64,000 bases of DNA from Pseudolysinimonas_A sp049651805. GTDB taxonomy: Bacteria; Actinomycetota; Actinomycetes; Actinomycetales; Microbacteriaceae. This document shows positions 50,408-59,960 of the stretch, one piece after another (the stretch's first letter is position 1; every line of letters begins with the position of its first letter). The notes beneath the pieces were generated by a model, which worked only from the letters and a program-made list of their open reading frames with translations, had not been told where the DNA came from and made no database searches. Made by a program: the position numbers and the translations under genes. The stretch covers positions 1-64,000 of the forward strand of contig NZ_JBASCU010000053.1 in the NCBI RefSeq assembly GCF_049651805.1, given 5' to 3'.

Positions 50408-51018
50408 CGACACCCGGCCCGCCCCGACAGCGCTCACGCGACGGGTTGCGACATCCCCGGAACCCGTGGTTCGGGCTTCTGTACGCGGCGATCCTGCTCG
50501 TCGGCACGGTGGGCGGAGTCATCGCGTTCACCTCCGGGTGGCGCGAAGCGATCGGCTTCGACATGTACGGGCAGCGCACCGAGGTCTTCGTGCTGGTCGC
50601 CCCGTTCCTGAGCGCCGCGGGCACAGTCCTTCTTCTCGTGCGTGGCATCCTCGCGATCGCTCCGTGGCTGCGCTACCGTGCGGCGACGCCACGGGATGCT
50701 CGACTCGTCGCACTGGCCATGGATCGATCGAATGGGCGGCCAGGGACCGCGATCATCACCGCGTTCGGGCTGCTGGCGCTGGGCGGATTCGTGCTGCTCG
50801 CCGGGTTCGCGCGCCCCCAGAATCCCCTGGGGTTCGGCTTCCTGCTGCAGTTCGACGCGCTGCTGCTGTTCGTCGCGATCCTGTGCCTCAAAGCCGGCAT
50901 CCAGGCCATCTGGGCCAACCACGACCTCGCCGTGCGAGGCATCCCGATTCCGGAGGGTGCCGGATCGCCACGGCCAACGTTGCCGCCACCCACGTCCGCC
51001 GAGCGTCGGCCGGACTGA
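50404..51018 (+). CDS. Four-TM membrane protein of unknown function
   Basis: A 204-residue protein. A basic N-terminus (RQRSRDGLRHPRNP) is followed by hydrophobic segments at about 25-45, 60-85, 115-138 and 145-165, and a Pro-rich tail. GTG 50404 overlaps the thyX stop (GTGA), so it is translated with thyX. The family is not recognised. Confidence 0.7.
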   Translation: MTTPGPPRQRSRDGLRHPRNPWFGLLYAAILLVGTVGGVIAFTSGWREAIGFDMYGQRTEVFVLVAPFLSAAGTVLLLVRGILAIAPWLRYRAATPRDARLVALAMDRSNGRPGTAIITAFGLLALGGFVLLAGFARPQNPLGFGFLLQFDALLLFVAILCLKAGIQAIWANHDLAVRGIPIPEGAGSPRPTLPPPTSAERRPD

Positions 51019-51059
51019 CCTCTGCCTTCCGGGCGGATATCCCCCGCCGTCCACACCGA

Positions 51060-51065
51060 TAGCCT
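51060..51065 (+). promoter_or_regulatory. -10 box of a leaderless promoter (dapA)
   Basis: TAGCCT ends 7 nt before GTG 51073. Confidence 0.55.
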
Positions 51066-51072
51066 GTAACGC

Positions 51073-52050
51073 GTGTCGTCGCAAGAGAATCCGTTCGGGC
51101 AGGTGCTCGTCGCGCTGGTGACTCCGTTCACCCACGACGGAGAGGTGCACTGGGCCGACGTCGAGAAGCACATCGACAATCTGGTCACCCACGGAGCCGA
51201 TGGCATCGTCGTCACCGGCACGACAGGCGAGACCAGCACGCTCACCGACTCCGAGAAGATCAAGCTGGTCGAGGTGGCGAAGGATGTCGTGGCCGGCCGC
51301 GCGAAGGTCATCACCGGGGGCGGTTCCAACGAGACGGCGCACGCCATCCAGCTCTACAAGGACAGTGAGAAGGCCGGCGCCGACGGCATCATGATCGTCA
51401 CCCCGTACTACAACAAGCCGACGCAGTCGGGCATCCTCACCCACTTCCGCATGGTCGCCGACGCGACCGATCTGCCGGTGATTCTCTACGACATCCCGGG
51501 CCGCACGGGAGTCGAGATCAAGTACGAGACGATACTTCGAGCGTCGAAGCACCCCAACATCCTCGGGGTGAAGGATGCCAAGGGCGACCTCAGCGAGGTG
51601 AGCCGCGTGCTCAACCAGACCGACCTGATGTATTTCGCCGGCGACGACGCCAACGCGTTGCCGACGCTCGCGATCGGCGGCACCGGGCTGATCGGCGTGA
51701 CCGCGAACATCGCGCCCGAGCCGTACCGGCGCATGGTGGATGCCGTCAACGCCAACGACCTCGACAGTGCGCGCGCCGCGCATCAGGCGCTCGAGCCGCT
51801 CGTGCGCGCCACGATGACCCACGTGCCCGGCACCGTCGCGACGAAGTACATCCTGCACGGCTTCGGTCGCATCAGCACCCCGCGCGTGCGGCTGCCGCTC
51901 GTCGGGCCCGAGGAACACGAGGCCGCCCTGATCGAGGACGAGATCGCCCTGGTGCACGACATCGAGGGCATCGACGCGAAGACCTTCCGCCCCGACGCGA
52001 ACGCGGCGGCTGGCGGAGCGCTTCCCAAGATCGCCGGAACGACCCGCTGA
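51073..52050 (+). CDS. dapA: 4-hydroxy-tetrahydrodipicolinate synthase
   Basis: The 325-residue TIM-barrel aldolase condenses pyruvate with aspartate semialdehyde. TGTTGETSTL binds the substrate, Tyr is in VILYDIPGRTG and the Schiff-base Lys in ILGVKDAKGDL. The C-terminus is about 25 residues longer than in E. coli. The stop and the rnj start overlap (TGATG), the conserved dapA-rnj coupling of actinobacteria. The start is GTG 51073. Confidence 0.96.
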   Translation: MSSQENPFGQVLVALVTPFTHDGEVHWADVEKHIDNLVTHGADGIVVTGTTGETSTLTDSEKIKLVEVAKDVVAGRAKVITGGGSNETAHAIQLYKDSEKAGADGIMIVTPYYNKPTQSGILTHFRMVADATDLPVILYDIPGRTGVEIKYETILRASKHPNILGVKDAKGDLSEVSRVLNQTDLMYFAGDDANALPTLAIGGTGLIGVTANIAPEPYRRMVDAVNANDLDSARAAHQALEPLVRATMTHVPGTVATKYILHGFGRISTPRVRLPLVGPEEHEAALIEDEIALVHDIEGIDAKTFRPDANAAAGGALPKIAGTTR

Positions 52051-53726
52051 TGGCCGACGACCTGTACGACCCGCCCGCGCTCGCGCCCGGCACTCTCCGC
52101 GTCCTCCCGCTCGGTGGGCTCGGCGAGATCGGTCGCAACATGACCGTCTACGAGTACGAGGGCAAGCTGCTCATCGTCGACTGCGGCGTGCTGTTCCCTG
52201 AGGAGCACCAGCCCGGCGTCGACCTGATCCTTCCCGACTTCGCGCCCATTCGGGAGCGGCTCAACGACATCGTCGGGGTCGTGCTCACCCACGGCCACGA
52301 AGACCACATCGGCGCCGTGCCGTACCTGCTGCGGGAGCGCCGCGACATCCCGCTGATGGGATCGCGGCTGACGCTCGCGCTCGTCGAGGCGAAGCTCAAG
52401 GAGCACAAGATCGCGCCGCAGACGCGCGAGGTGAGGGCCGACCAGATCGACCGCTTCGGGCCGTTCGAACTCGAGTTCGTCGCCGTCAACCACTCCATCC
52501 CCGACGCGCTCGCCGTCGCCATCCGCACCCCTGCGGGCCTCGTGCTGCACACGGGCGACTTCAAGATGGACCAGTTGCCGCTCGACGGTCGCATCACCGA
52601 CCTGCGGGCGTTCGCGCGGCTCGGCGAGGAGGGCGTCGACCTCTTCCTTGTCGACTCGACCAACGCCGACGTGCCGGGCTTCACGCCGCTCGAACGCGAC
52701 ATCGGCCCGGTCATCGAGAACGTCATCTCGCGCGCCAAGAAGCGGGTGATCGTCGCGTCGTTCTCGTCGCACGTGCACCGGGTGCAGCAGGTTCTGGATG
52801 CCGCCGTCGCCAACGAGCGGCACGTCGCCTTCGTCGGCCGATCGATGGTGCGCAACATGGGCATCGCCGCCGACCTCGGCTATCTCGAGGTTCCGCCGGG
52901 GGTCATCGTCGACCTCAAGACCGCCGTCAACATGCCCGACGACCGGGTTGTGTTCATGAGCACCGGGTCGCAGGGCGAGCCGATGGCGGTGCTCGCCCGC
53001 ATGTCGAACCAGGATCACCAGATCGAGATCGGCGAGGGCGACACCGTCATCCTCGCGTCGAGTCTCATCCCGGGCAACGAGAACGCCGTGTACCGGGTCA
53101 TCAACGGGCTCACCAAGCTCGGCGCCAACGTCGTGCACAAGGGCAACGCGAAGGTGCACACGTCGGGCCACGCGGCGGCCGGCGAACTGCTGTACTGCTA
53201 CAACATCATCAAGCCGCGCAACGTGCTTCCCGTGCACGGCGAGGCCCGCCACCTGCGGGCCGCCGCCGACCTCGCGATGGAGACCGGCGTCGAGCCCGCC
53301 CGCGCGATCATCGGCGAGAACGGCATCGTCGTCGACCTCAAGGACGGCGTCGCCCAGGTCACCGGGCAGCTCGACATCGGTTTCGTCTACGTCGACGGCT
53401 CGACGGTCGGCGAGATCACGGATGCCGACCTCAAGGATCGCCGCATCCTCGCCGAAGAGGGGTTCATCTCGATCTTCATCGCGATCGACGTGCAGACCGG
53501 CAAGATCATCGTCGGCCCCGAGATCCAGGCGCGCGGCTTCGCCGAAGACGACTCGGTGTTCGACGGCGTGCGCCCGCAGATCGTGAAGGCGCTGACCGAG
53601 GCAGCCGAAGGCGGAACCCGCGACCAGCACGGCTACCAGCAGGTCGTGCGTCGCGTCGTCGGCCGCTGGGTCAACACTCAGCACCGGCGCCGCCCGATGA
53701 TCATCCCGGTCGTGATCGAGGCGTAA
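52050..53726 (+). CDS. rnj: Ribonuclease J
   Basis: A 558-residue metallo-beta-lactamase/beta-CASP ribonuclease with endo- and 5'-exonuclease roles in mRNA and rRNA processing. The metal motif HxHxDH is in LTHGHEDHIGAVP (about 74-86), followed by HTGDFKMD, the beta-CASP block (FSSHVHRVQQV) and VHGEARHLRAAADLA. It is translated by coupling from dapA. Together with pnp it puts two central RNA-decay enzymes in this region. Confidence 0.96.
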   Translation: MADDLYDPPALAPGTLRVLPLGGLGEIGRNMTVYEYEGKLLIVDCGVLFPEEHQPGVDLILPDFAPIRERLNDIVGVVLTHGHEDHIGAVPYLLRERRDIPLMGSRLTLALVEAKLKEHKIAPQTREVRADQIDRFGPFELEFVAVNHSIPDALAVAIRTPAGLVLHTGDFKMDQLPLDGRITDLRAFARLGEEGVDLFLVDSTNADVPGFTPLERDIGPVIENVISRAKKRVIVASFSSHVHRVQQVLDAAVANERHVAFVGRSMVRNMGIAADLGYLEVPPGVIVDLKTAVNMPDDRVVFMSTGSQGEPMAVLARMSNQDHQIEIGEGDTVILASSLIPGNENAVYRVINGLTKLGANVVHKGNAKVHTSGHAAAGELLYCYNIIKPRNVLPVHGEARHLRAAADLAMETGVEPARAIIGENGIVVDLKDGVAQVTGQLDIGFVYVDGSTVGEITDADLKDRRILAEEGFISIFIAIDVQTGKIIVGPEIQARGFAEDDSVFDGVRPQIVKALTEAAEGGTRDQHGYQQVVRRVVGRWVNTQHRRRPMIIPVVIEA

Positions 53727-54178
53727 TGCGCGCCCTGGGCCTCGGTGACGTCCACCTGGTCGAAACGGGGTTCCTGCTCACCGCCGACTGGAACCCGACG
53801 TCGCCTCGGGGCGAGGCGTTCTGGCGCGCTGACCCGACCTTCGCGCAGTACACCGGCGGATGGGGTCGCGACGGCGACGGCGGCTTCGTCGCCGAGGAAG
53901 ACGGTCGCGTCGTCGGCGCCGTCTGGTGGCGGCTCTTCCGAGCCGATGACGCGGGCTACGGCTTCGTCGACGAACGCACCCCGGAGCTTGGCATCGCTGT
54001 CTGGCCGGGGGAGCGGGGGCGCGGGATCGGGCGACTACTGCTCCGCGCCGCGGTGACGGAGCATCCCCGGATCAGTCTCAGCGTCGAAGACGGCAACCCG
54101 GCACGGGCGCTCTACGAGGCGGAGGGCTTCGTCGCCGTGGGGCGGTCGGGCGACGGCACGATCATGCTGCATGACTGA
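53726..54178 (+). CDS. GNAT family N-acetyltransferase
   Basis: A 150-residue protein. GIAVWPGERGRGIGRLLLRAA (about 90-110) is the acetyl-CoA loop, and LSVEDGNPARALYEAEGF is the usual GNAT end. The acceptor is unknown. ATG 53726 overlaps the rnj stop (TAATG), so it is the last gene of the dapA-rnj operon. Confidence 0.87.
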   Translation: MRALGLGDVHLVETGFLLTADWNPTSPRGEAFWRADPTFAQYTGGWGRDGDGGFVAEEDGRVVGAVWWRLFRADDAGYGFVDERTPELGIAVWPGERGRGIGRLLLRAAVTEHPRISLSVEDGNPARALYEAEGFVAVGRSGDGTIMLHD

Positions 54179-54224
54179 GGGCGAATCATCCTCGGGAATG
54201 ATCTCTGATCGGCGGGGCCCCACC

Positions 54225-54230
54225 TAGAGT
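54225..54230 (+). promoter_or_regulatory. Candidate -10 of the ABC exporter operon
   Basis: TAGAGT, about 110 nt before GTG 54350. Unlike most promoters here it would give a true leader, in keeping with the good ribosome binding site of the first gene. The leader region shows no gene. Confidence 0.4.
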
Positions 54231-54349
54231 CGACCCAGCGGACGTTCGACCTGCCCGAATGGTTGGGATGCGATCGGATGGCCGCCCTGGTTCGATGGGG
54301 TTCGTCATGTCGTCAGGGCACGGCATCCCGCCCTGAAGAGGAGTGCCTC

Positions 54350-55315
54350 GTGTCTGTAGCCCGCAAATGGGTGTTCCCCATTCTCCGCATCATCGTGTTC
54401 GCCGCGATCGCCGCAGCGCTCGTCAAACTCGCCTTCTTCGCCGACCCCGTGCAGGAAGGCGGTGGTGGCGAGTTCCCGACCGGTGCGATCGTGGAGCCGC
54501 AGATCCCGGTCATGACGGGAACCGTGCGCAACGACATCGTGCTCGATGGCGCCGTAGCCGCGGATGCCACGGTTCCGATCAAGGCGACGCTCGACGGCGA
54601 GGTGCGTCAGATCTCGGTGGCCGGCGGACAGTGGCTGGAGGCCGGAACCGAGATCATGCAGATCCGCGGCATGAATGATGACGGAACGAATCGCTGGTCG
54701 ATCGTCAAGGCGCCGGCCGCCGGCATTCTCACGTCGTTCGAGGTGCTCGTCGGGCAGACGGTCGGCATCGGTACCGTGATCGGGCAGGTCGCGCCGGCGA
54801 CCTTCAACGTCACGGCGTCGCTGTCGCCCGAACTCCAATACCGTCTCACCACCCAGCCCACCGAGGCGGAAGTCGTGATTGCCGGCGGTCCTGCGCCGTT
54901 CACGTGCTCCGGCCTCACGATTTCGAGCTCGACGCCCACGACGGGCGACGGCTCGCCGGACGACGGCGGCGCCCCGCCGACGAGCGGCACCTCCGTGCGT
55001 TGTTCCGTGCCGAGCGACGTGCGCGTGTTTCCGGGCCTGACCGCCCGTCTCACCATCGCCGGCGGCATCGCCGAGAACGTGCTCGTGGTGCCGACGACGG
55101 CGGTCGAGGGGGGCAGCGGCACCGGGGTCGTCTACGTCGTCGGCCCGGATGGCGCGACGGAGCCGAGAGAGGTGACCCTCGGGCTCTCCGACGGGACCTC
55201 GGTGGAGGTCACCGGAGGGATCGAGGAGGGCGAGGTCATCCTGCAGTTCGTGCCCGGCGCCCCCGCCGATCCCGGGATGGGCGACGGCGGCATCATCATC
55301 GGGTACGGCGGCTGA
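54350..55315 (+). CDS. HlyD/MacA-type periplasmic adaptor of an ABC exporter
   Basis: A 321-residue protein. A single N-terminal membrane anchor (about 9-30) is followed by barrel-sandwich pieces (VPIKATLDGEVRQISVAGGQ, VKAPAAGILTSFEVLVGQTV) and beta-barrel/membrane-proximal domains (VFPGLTARLTIAGG, VLVVPTTAVEGG). A Gly/Ser/Thr/Pro-rich loop near 180-215, bounded by two cysteines (FTCSGLT, VRCSVPS), interrupts the barrel. Start GTG 54350 has GAGGAG 6 nt upstream. It is the first gene of a three-gene operon with ATPase and permease. Confidence 0.82.
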   Translation: MSVARKWVFPILRIIVFAAIAAALVKLAFFADPVQEGGGGEFPTGAIVEPQIPVMTGTVRNDIVLDGAVAADATVPIKATLDGEVRQISVAGGQWLEAGTEIMQIRGMNDDGTNRWSIVKAPAAGILTSFEVLVGQTVGIGTVIGQVAPATFNVTASLSPELQYRLTTQPTEAEVVIAGGPAPFTCSGLTISSSTPTTGDGSPDDGGAPPTSGTSVRCSVPSDVRVFPGLTARLTIAGGIAENVLVVPTTAVEGGSGTGVVYVVGPDGATEPREVTLGLSDGTSVEVTGGIEEGEVILQFVPGAPADPGMGDGGIIIGYGG

Positions 55316-55317
55316 GG

Positions 55318-56043
55318 ATGCCGTTCCTACGCCTCGAGGGCGTCACGCGATCCGTCGTGCTCCCCGACGGAGACAACCTGGAGATCCTGCGCGGCATCGA
55401 CCTCGACGTCGAGGTGGGCGAACATGTGAGCGTCGTCGGCCGCTCTGGTTCCGGCAAATCGACGCTGCTCAATATCCTGGGACTCATCGACACGCCCACG
55501 AGCGGGGCGCTCGAGTTCGACGGGGTGCCGCTCGAGCGGTTGAGTGGAGCGGAACGCGACCGGCGCCGCGGACGCGATGTCGGGTTCATCTTCCAACAGT
55601 TCAACTTGCTTCCTCGGCGCACCGCGCTCGAGAACGTCGTCACGCCGCTGTTGTACGCGACGGGCCGGCAGTTCTGGAGGCGGCAGCAGCTGGCGACCCA
55701 GATGCTCGAACGCGTCGGCCTCGGAACGCGGCTCGCGTCGACGCCCGACCAGCTCTCCGGGGGCGAACAACAGCGGGTCGCGATCGCCCGCGCCCTGGTT
55801 CGCGGGCCGCGGCTGATCCTCGCCGACGAGCCGACCGGCGCGCTCGACGTCGAGACGGGGGCAGCGATCATGGCCCTCCTCGACGAGGTGGCCGAGACCA
55901 CCGGCGCCGCGCTCATCACCATCACGCACGACCCGAAGGTCGCAGCTCTTGCCCGGCGTCACTACCGACTCGATCGCGGCGTTCTCGGACCCGTCGCACA
56001 GGCGCAGATCGACGCGCTCGCACAGAAGGAGCTCACGCTGTGA
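55318..56043 (+). CDS. ABC transporter ATP-binding protein, MacB/LolD type
   Basis: A 241-residue ATPase: Walker A GRSGSGKST (about 40-48), Q-loop FIFQQFNLLPR, signature LSGGEQQRVAIARAL (about 144-158), Walker B LILADEPTGALD and switch His in TITHDP. The FNLLPRRTALENV stretch places it in the LolD/MacB export subfamily. It starts 2 nt after the adaptor stop and overlaps the permease start (GTGA). Confidence 0.92.
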   Translation: MPFLRLEGVTRSVVLPDGDNLEILRGIDLDVEVGEHVSVVGRSGSGKSTLLNILGLIDTPTSGALEFDGVPLERLSGAERDRRRGRDVGFIFQQFNLLPRRTALENVVTPLLYATGRQFWRRQQLATQMLERVGLGTRLASTPDQLSGGEQQRVAIARALVRGPRLILADEPTGALDVETGAAIMALLDEVAETTGAALITITHDPKVAALARRHYRLDRGVLGPVAQAQIDALAQKELTL

Positions 56044-57266
56044 GGCTCTGGACGGCTCTCGTCGGGTCGGTCGTCGAGGCGTGGTCCGAGGTGAAGGTGC
56101 ACCGCACCCGCGTGCTGCTGAGCCTCATCGGGGTGGGCGTCGCGGTGGCAGCGCTCACCACGGTCGTGGCCGGAGGCGCGATCGCCACTCAGGTGCAGAC
56201 CGAGCAGTCGGAACGCTGGGGCGGCCGGCCGGCCACCGTGTCGGTCAACGCCTACAACCCGGTCACCGGGATGCAGGCGACGGCGGAGCAGATGGCGCCG
56301 GCCATCGCCGGGGCAGCCGAACGTTATGGCATCGGTTACACCACGCGCAACGGCAATGGACCGCTGCAGGCGCAACTGCCCGACGGCGTGTACGGGATCA
56401 ACGCACAACTCGTCGACCGCGCCTACGGCGTGATCCATCGCACCCGCCTTCAGGAGGGGGAGTGGTTCACCGAGCGCGACGTCGACCGGCTCGCGCCGCC
56501 GATCATCATCTCGAGCGACCTCTGGGCGAGACTCGGCTCTCCCGACCTGCGCGCCAACCCGACGATCGGGCTCGTGGCCGCCGAACGCACGATCGTGTCG
56601 GTTGTGACAGGCGTCTTCTCGTCGTCGCCCGACGCGCAGGGGATGGATCTCTCCGCGTATCTGCTCAACGACGACTACCTGGAGTTCGCGTCGGCCTCGG
56701 ATCGTGCCAACCTCTACTACCAGTACGAGTTCTGGATTCCGCCTGAGGTGGCGACGGAGCTCACCGAGCGCCTTCGCCTCGACGTCGCGGGGACTCTCGG
56801 CGAGGGCTGGCAGGTCGATGCCTGGCGCCAGGACTACCTGGCACAGGGCGAGGACCCGCTCTTGCTGCTGAAGCTCGCCGTCGGGGGCGTTGCGGTCCTC
56901 GTGCTGCTTCTGGGGGCGTTGAGCCTGGTGAACATCGCCCTCGTGACGGTGCGTCATCGCATCCGCGAGATCGGCATCCGGCGCAGTTTCGGTGCGACCG
57001 CGGGTCGGGTGTTCTTCTCGGTCATGATGGAGAGCGTCGTCGCCACGGCCTTCGCCGGCGTCGTCGGAGTGCTCGTCGCGGTGCTGCTGGTGAAGAACCC
57101 GTGGGTCACGGCGTGGCTCGATGGCTACGTGCAGGACGTTCCCGCGTTCCCCGTCGAGGCTGCGGCCATCGGCTTGGTCGCGGCGACCGGTGTCGGGGCG
57201 CTCGCCGGGTTGCTTCCCGCGCTCGTCGCCGTGCGGGTGAAGGTCATCGACGCCATCCGATACTGA
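56040..57266 (+). CDS. ABC transporter permease, MacB-like (FtsX fold)
   Basis: A 408-residue permease. The first membrane segment (about 25-50) is followed by a large extracytoplasmic domain (about 50-270), then three segments near 280-305, 328-355 and 375-395. GALSLVNIALVTVRHRIREIGIRRSFGATAGRVFF is the FtsX-family coupling region (about 295-330). With the adaptor and ATPase it forms a MacAB-like exporter; the cargo (peptide, lipid or drug) is unknown. Confidence 0.88.
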   Translation: MRLWTALVGSVVEAWSEVKVHRTRVLLSLIGVGVAVAALTTVVAGGAIATQVQTEQSERWGGRPATVSVNAYNPVTGMQATAEQMAPAIAGAAERYGIGYTTRNGNGPLQAQLPDGVYGINAQLVDRAYGVIHRTRLQEGEWFTERDVDRLAPPIIISSDLWARLGSPDLRANPTIGLVAAERTIVSVVTGVFSSSPDAQGMDLSAYLLNDDYLEFASASDRANLYYQYEFWIPPEVATELTERLRLDVAGTLGEGWQVDAWRQDYLAQGEDPLLLLKLAVGGVAVLVLLLGALSLVNIALVTVRHRIREIGIRRSFGATAGRVFFSVMMESVVATAFAGVVGVLVAVLLVKNPWVTAWLDGYVQDVPAFPVEAAAIGLVAATGVGALAGLLPALVAVRVKVIDAIRY

Positions 57267-57309
57267 CGCTCGACGGGTGTCGCTCCGCGACGGCGGCGTG
57301 ACCCGCGGG

Positions 57310-57315
57310 TACCGT
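57310..57315 (+). promoter_or_regulatory. -10 box of a leaderless promoter (ftsK)
   Basis: TACCGT ends 6 nt before ATG 57322 and supports that start over the upstream GTG. Confidence 0.5.
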
Positions 57316-57321
57316 GACCGC

Positions 57322-59958
57322 ATGGCCACGAGCACGGGGCGAACGAGCGCGCGTGCGCGCTCGACCTCTCGCGCGCGCTCGAACACATCAGCCGCGACGA
57401 AGCGTTACCCGAGGGGCAAGTCGCCCGCGAAGACCGAGGATCCCGGAGCGCTGACCAGCCTCTGGATGGGGCTGGCGCACCTGGTCGGCGGCGGCGCGCG
57501 GCTGTTCGGCAAGGAGACTCTCGCCCCCGATGAGCGTCGCGACGGGGTGCCGTTCCTGCTCATCGTGCTCGCGATCGCCGGGGCGGTCGTCGAGTGGTTC
57601 AACCCGACGCACGAGGTCGCGATCGCGCTCGACGCGTACACCTTCGGTGGACTGTTCGGCCGGGTCGCGTTCGCCCTGCCCGTCATCATGCTGGTGTTCG
57701 CCGTCTGGCTGTTCCGGCATCCGTCGAGCGTTCACGACAACGGACGCCTCGGCGTCGGCCTCGTGTTGTTGCTCACGAGCGTGAGCGGGCTGAGCCACCT
57801 CTTCGGCGGTCAGCCGCAACCGGCCGACGGGGCGGTCGCGATGGCGCATGGTGGCGGCATCCTCGGCTGGATCGTCGCGCAGCCGTTCGTCACGATCGGC
57901 GCCGCCTGGCTCGCCGTGCCGCTCGCCGGCGGCCTCATGCTGCTGTCGCTCTTCATCCTCACGAAGACGCCGCCGAACCGCATCGGCCCGCGCCTCGGCG
58001 AGGCGTACAGCTATCTGTTCGGCGCCGAGCTGCCGGCCCGCGCCGCCAAGAGTCCCGCCGAGCAGCCCGAGCTCGGCTCGCTCACCGATCTCGGCTTCGA
58101 GCCCGAGGACCCGGCGTCGATGCCGTGGTGGCGTCGCAAGAAAGACGCCACCGGCGATCCGGCGTTCGACAGCCCCGTCGCGCGGGAACAGGTGACGGAT
58201 GTCGTCCTGCCGCCGTCAGAAGTCAACCCGTTCGACCTGCTCGCAGAGCTGGACAAGGCCGAGGATGCCGTGCGCCGGTTCACCGGCGAGGTTCCGCCGA
58301 GTGGGCGGGGGCTTCAGGGCGACGGAGAGGTCTCGGTGCCGACCGAGTTGCCCGATCCCGAGCTTTCCGACCAGGGCCTGGCGCCGACCCGCCCGCCGGT
58401 CAACCGGCGTCCCTACCGACTGCCCGCGGCATCCAGTCTTCAGGCCGGCACGCCGCCGAAGACCCGCACCCCCGCGAACGACGAGACGATCGCCGCGATC
58501 ACCGAGGTGCTCACCCAGTTCCAGGTCGACGCCAAGGTCACCGGTTTCTCACGCGGGCCGAGCGTCACCCGCTACGAGATCGAGCTCGGCGTCGGGGTCA
58601 AGGTCGAACGCGTGACCGCACTCGCGAAGAACCTGTCGTACGCGGTCGCGTCGAACGAGGTGCAGATCCTCTCGCCGATCCCCGGTAAGAGCGCGATCGG
58701 CGTCGAGATCCCCAACAAGGATCGCGAGATCGTGACCCTCGGCGACGTGCTGCGCTCCAGTGCCGCCGCGCGCTCGCAGCATCCGATGACGATCGGCCTC
58801 GGCAAAGACGTCGAGGGCGGGTTCGTCGTCGCGAACCTCGCGAAGATGCCGCACTTGCTCGTCGCCGGCTCGACCGGATCGGGGAAGTCGTCGTTCATCA
58901 ACTCGATGATCACCTCGGTGCTGATGCGCGCGAAGCCCGCCGAGGTACGCATGGTGCTCATCGACCCGAAGCGCGTCGAACTCGCCGCGTACCAGGGGGT
59001 TCCGCACCTCATCACGCCGATCATCACGAATCCGAAGAAGGCGGCCGAAGCGCTCGCCTGGGTCGTGAAAGAGATGGACATGCGCTACGACGACCTCGCG
59101 TCGTTCGGGTTCCGGCACATCGACGACTTCAACCGGGCGGTGCTATCGAACGAGATCGTGCTGCCGGTCGGGTCGCAACGCGTGCTGCAGCCCTACCCCT
59201 ACCTGCTCGTCGTCGTCGACGAGCTCGCCGACCTCATGATGGTCGCCCCGCGGGATGTCGAAGACTCGATCGTGCGCATCACCCAGCTCGCGCGGGCATC
59301 CGGAATCCATCTCGTGCTCGCCACCCAGCGTCCCTCGGTGGATGTGGTGACGGGTCTCATCAAGGCGAACGTGCCGTCGCGGCTCGCGTTCGCGGTGTCG
59401 TCGATGACCGACAGCCGGGTCATCCTCGACCAGCCCGGCGCCGACAAGCTGATCGGCCAGGGCGACGGGCTCTTCTTGCCGATGGGGGCGTCGAAGGCGA
59501 TCCGCGTGCAGAGCTCCTGGGTCACCGAAGACGAGATCCACGCCGTCGTCGCGCACGTCACCGCGCAGGCCCGCCCGGAATACCGCGCCGACGTCGAAGC
59601 CGTCGCCGAGAAGCGGGAAGTCGACGGCGACATCGGCGACGACCTCGAGATCCTGCTCCAGGCGGCCGAACTCGTCATCAACACCCAGTTCGGCTCGACG
59701 TCGATGCTCCAGCGCAAACTGCGGGTCGGCTTCGCCAAGGCCGGTCGCCTCATGGACCTGCTCGAATCCCGCGAGATCGTCGGGCCCAGTGAGGGTTCCA
59801 AGGCGCGCGACGTGCTCGTCACCGTCGAGCAGCTGCCCGAGGTCCTGGCCCGCTTGCGCGGCGCTCCCGCCCCGGCGGCTGGGGCTGCGGGCTCGGAGTA
59901 TCCTGATGACGACGGCGGCTCGGACGGGGACGCTTGGAGTCTGACCGGCAGGGAGTGA
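57322..59958 (+). CDS. ftsK: DNA translocase FtsK
   Basis: An 878-residue septal DNA pump. After a basic tail come four membrane segments (about 75-225), a linker, and the RecA-like motor with Walker A AGSTGSGKSSF (about 513-523) and Walker B YLLVVVDELADLM (about 630-642). A gamma winged-helix domain follows (QAAELVINTQFGSTSMLQRK and GRLMDLLESREIVGP). It moves chromosome dimers at division. The start is ATG 57322 by its -10; the end overlaps the pgsA region closely. Confidence 0.96.
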   Translation: MATSTGRTSARARSTSRARSNTSAATKRYPRGKSPAKTEDPGALTSLWMGLAHLVGGGARLFGKETLAPDERRDGVPFLLIVLAIAGAVVEWFNPTHEVAIALDAYTFGGLFGRVAFALPVIMLVFAVWLFRHPSSVHDNGRLGVGLVLLLTSVSGLSHLFGGQPQPADGAVAMAHGGGILGWIVAQPFVTIGAAWLAVPLAGGLMLLSLFILTKTPPNRIGPRLGEAYSYLFGAELPARAAKSPAEQPELGSLTDLGFEPEDPASMPWWRRKKDATGDPAFDSPVAREQVTDVVLPPSEVNPFDLLAELDKAEDAVRRFTGEVPPSGRGLQGDGEVSVPTELPDPELSDQGLAPTRPPVNRRPYRLPAASSLQAGTPPKTRTPANDETIAAITEVLTQFQVDAKVTGFSRGPSVTRYEIELGVGVKVERVTALAKNLSYAVASNEVQILSPIPGKSAIGVEIPNKDREIVTLGDVLRSSAAARSQHPMTIGLGKDVEGGFVVANLAKMPHLLVAGSTGSGKSSFINSMITSVLMRAKPAEVRMVLIDPKRVELAAYQGVPHLITPIITNPKKAAEALAWVVKEMDMRYDDLASFGFRHIDDFNRAVLSNEIVLPVGSQRVLQPYPYLLVVVDELADLMMVAPRDVEDSIVRITQLARASGIHLVLATQRPSVDVVTGLIKANVPSRLAFAVSSMTDSRVILDQPGADKLIGQGDGLFLPMGASKAIRVQSSWVTEDEIHAVVAHVTAQARPEYRADVEAVAEKREVDGDIGDDLEILLQAAELVINTQFGSTSMLQRKLRVGFAKAGRLMDLLESREIVGPSEGSKARDVLVTVEQLPEVLARLRGAPAPAAGAAGSEYPDDDGGSDGDAWSLTGRE

Positions 59959-59960
59959 CG

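Noticed and set aside
54904..55317. Upstream extension of the ABC ATPase frame
   Set aside because: It overlaps the adaptor gene out of frame and is Arg-rich; the conserved ATPase begins at 55318.
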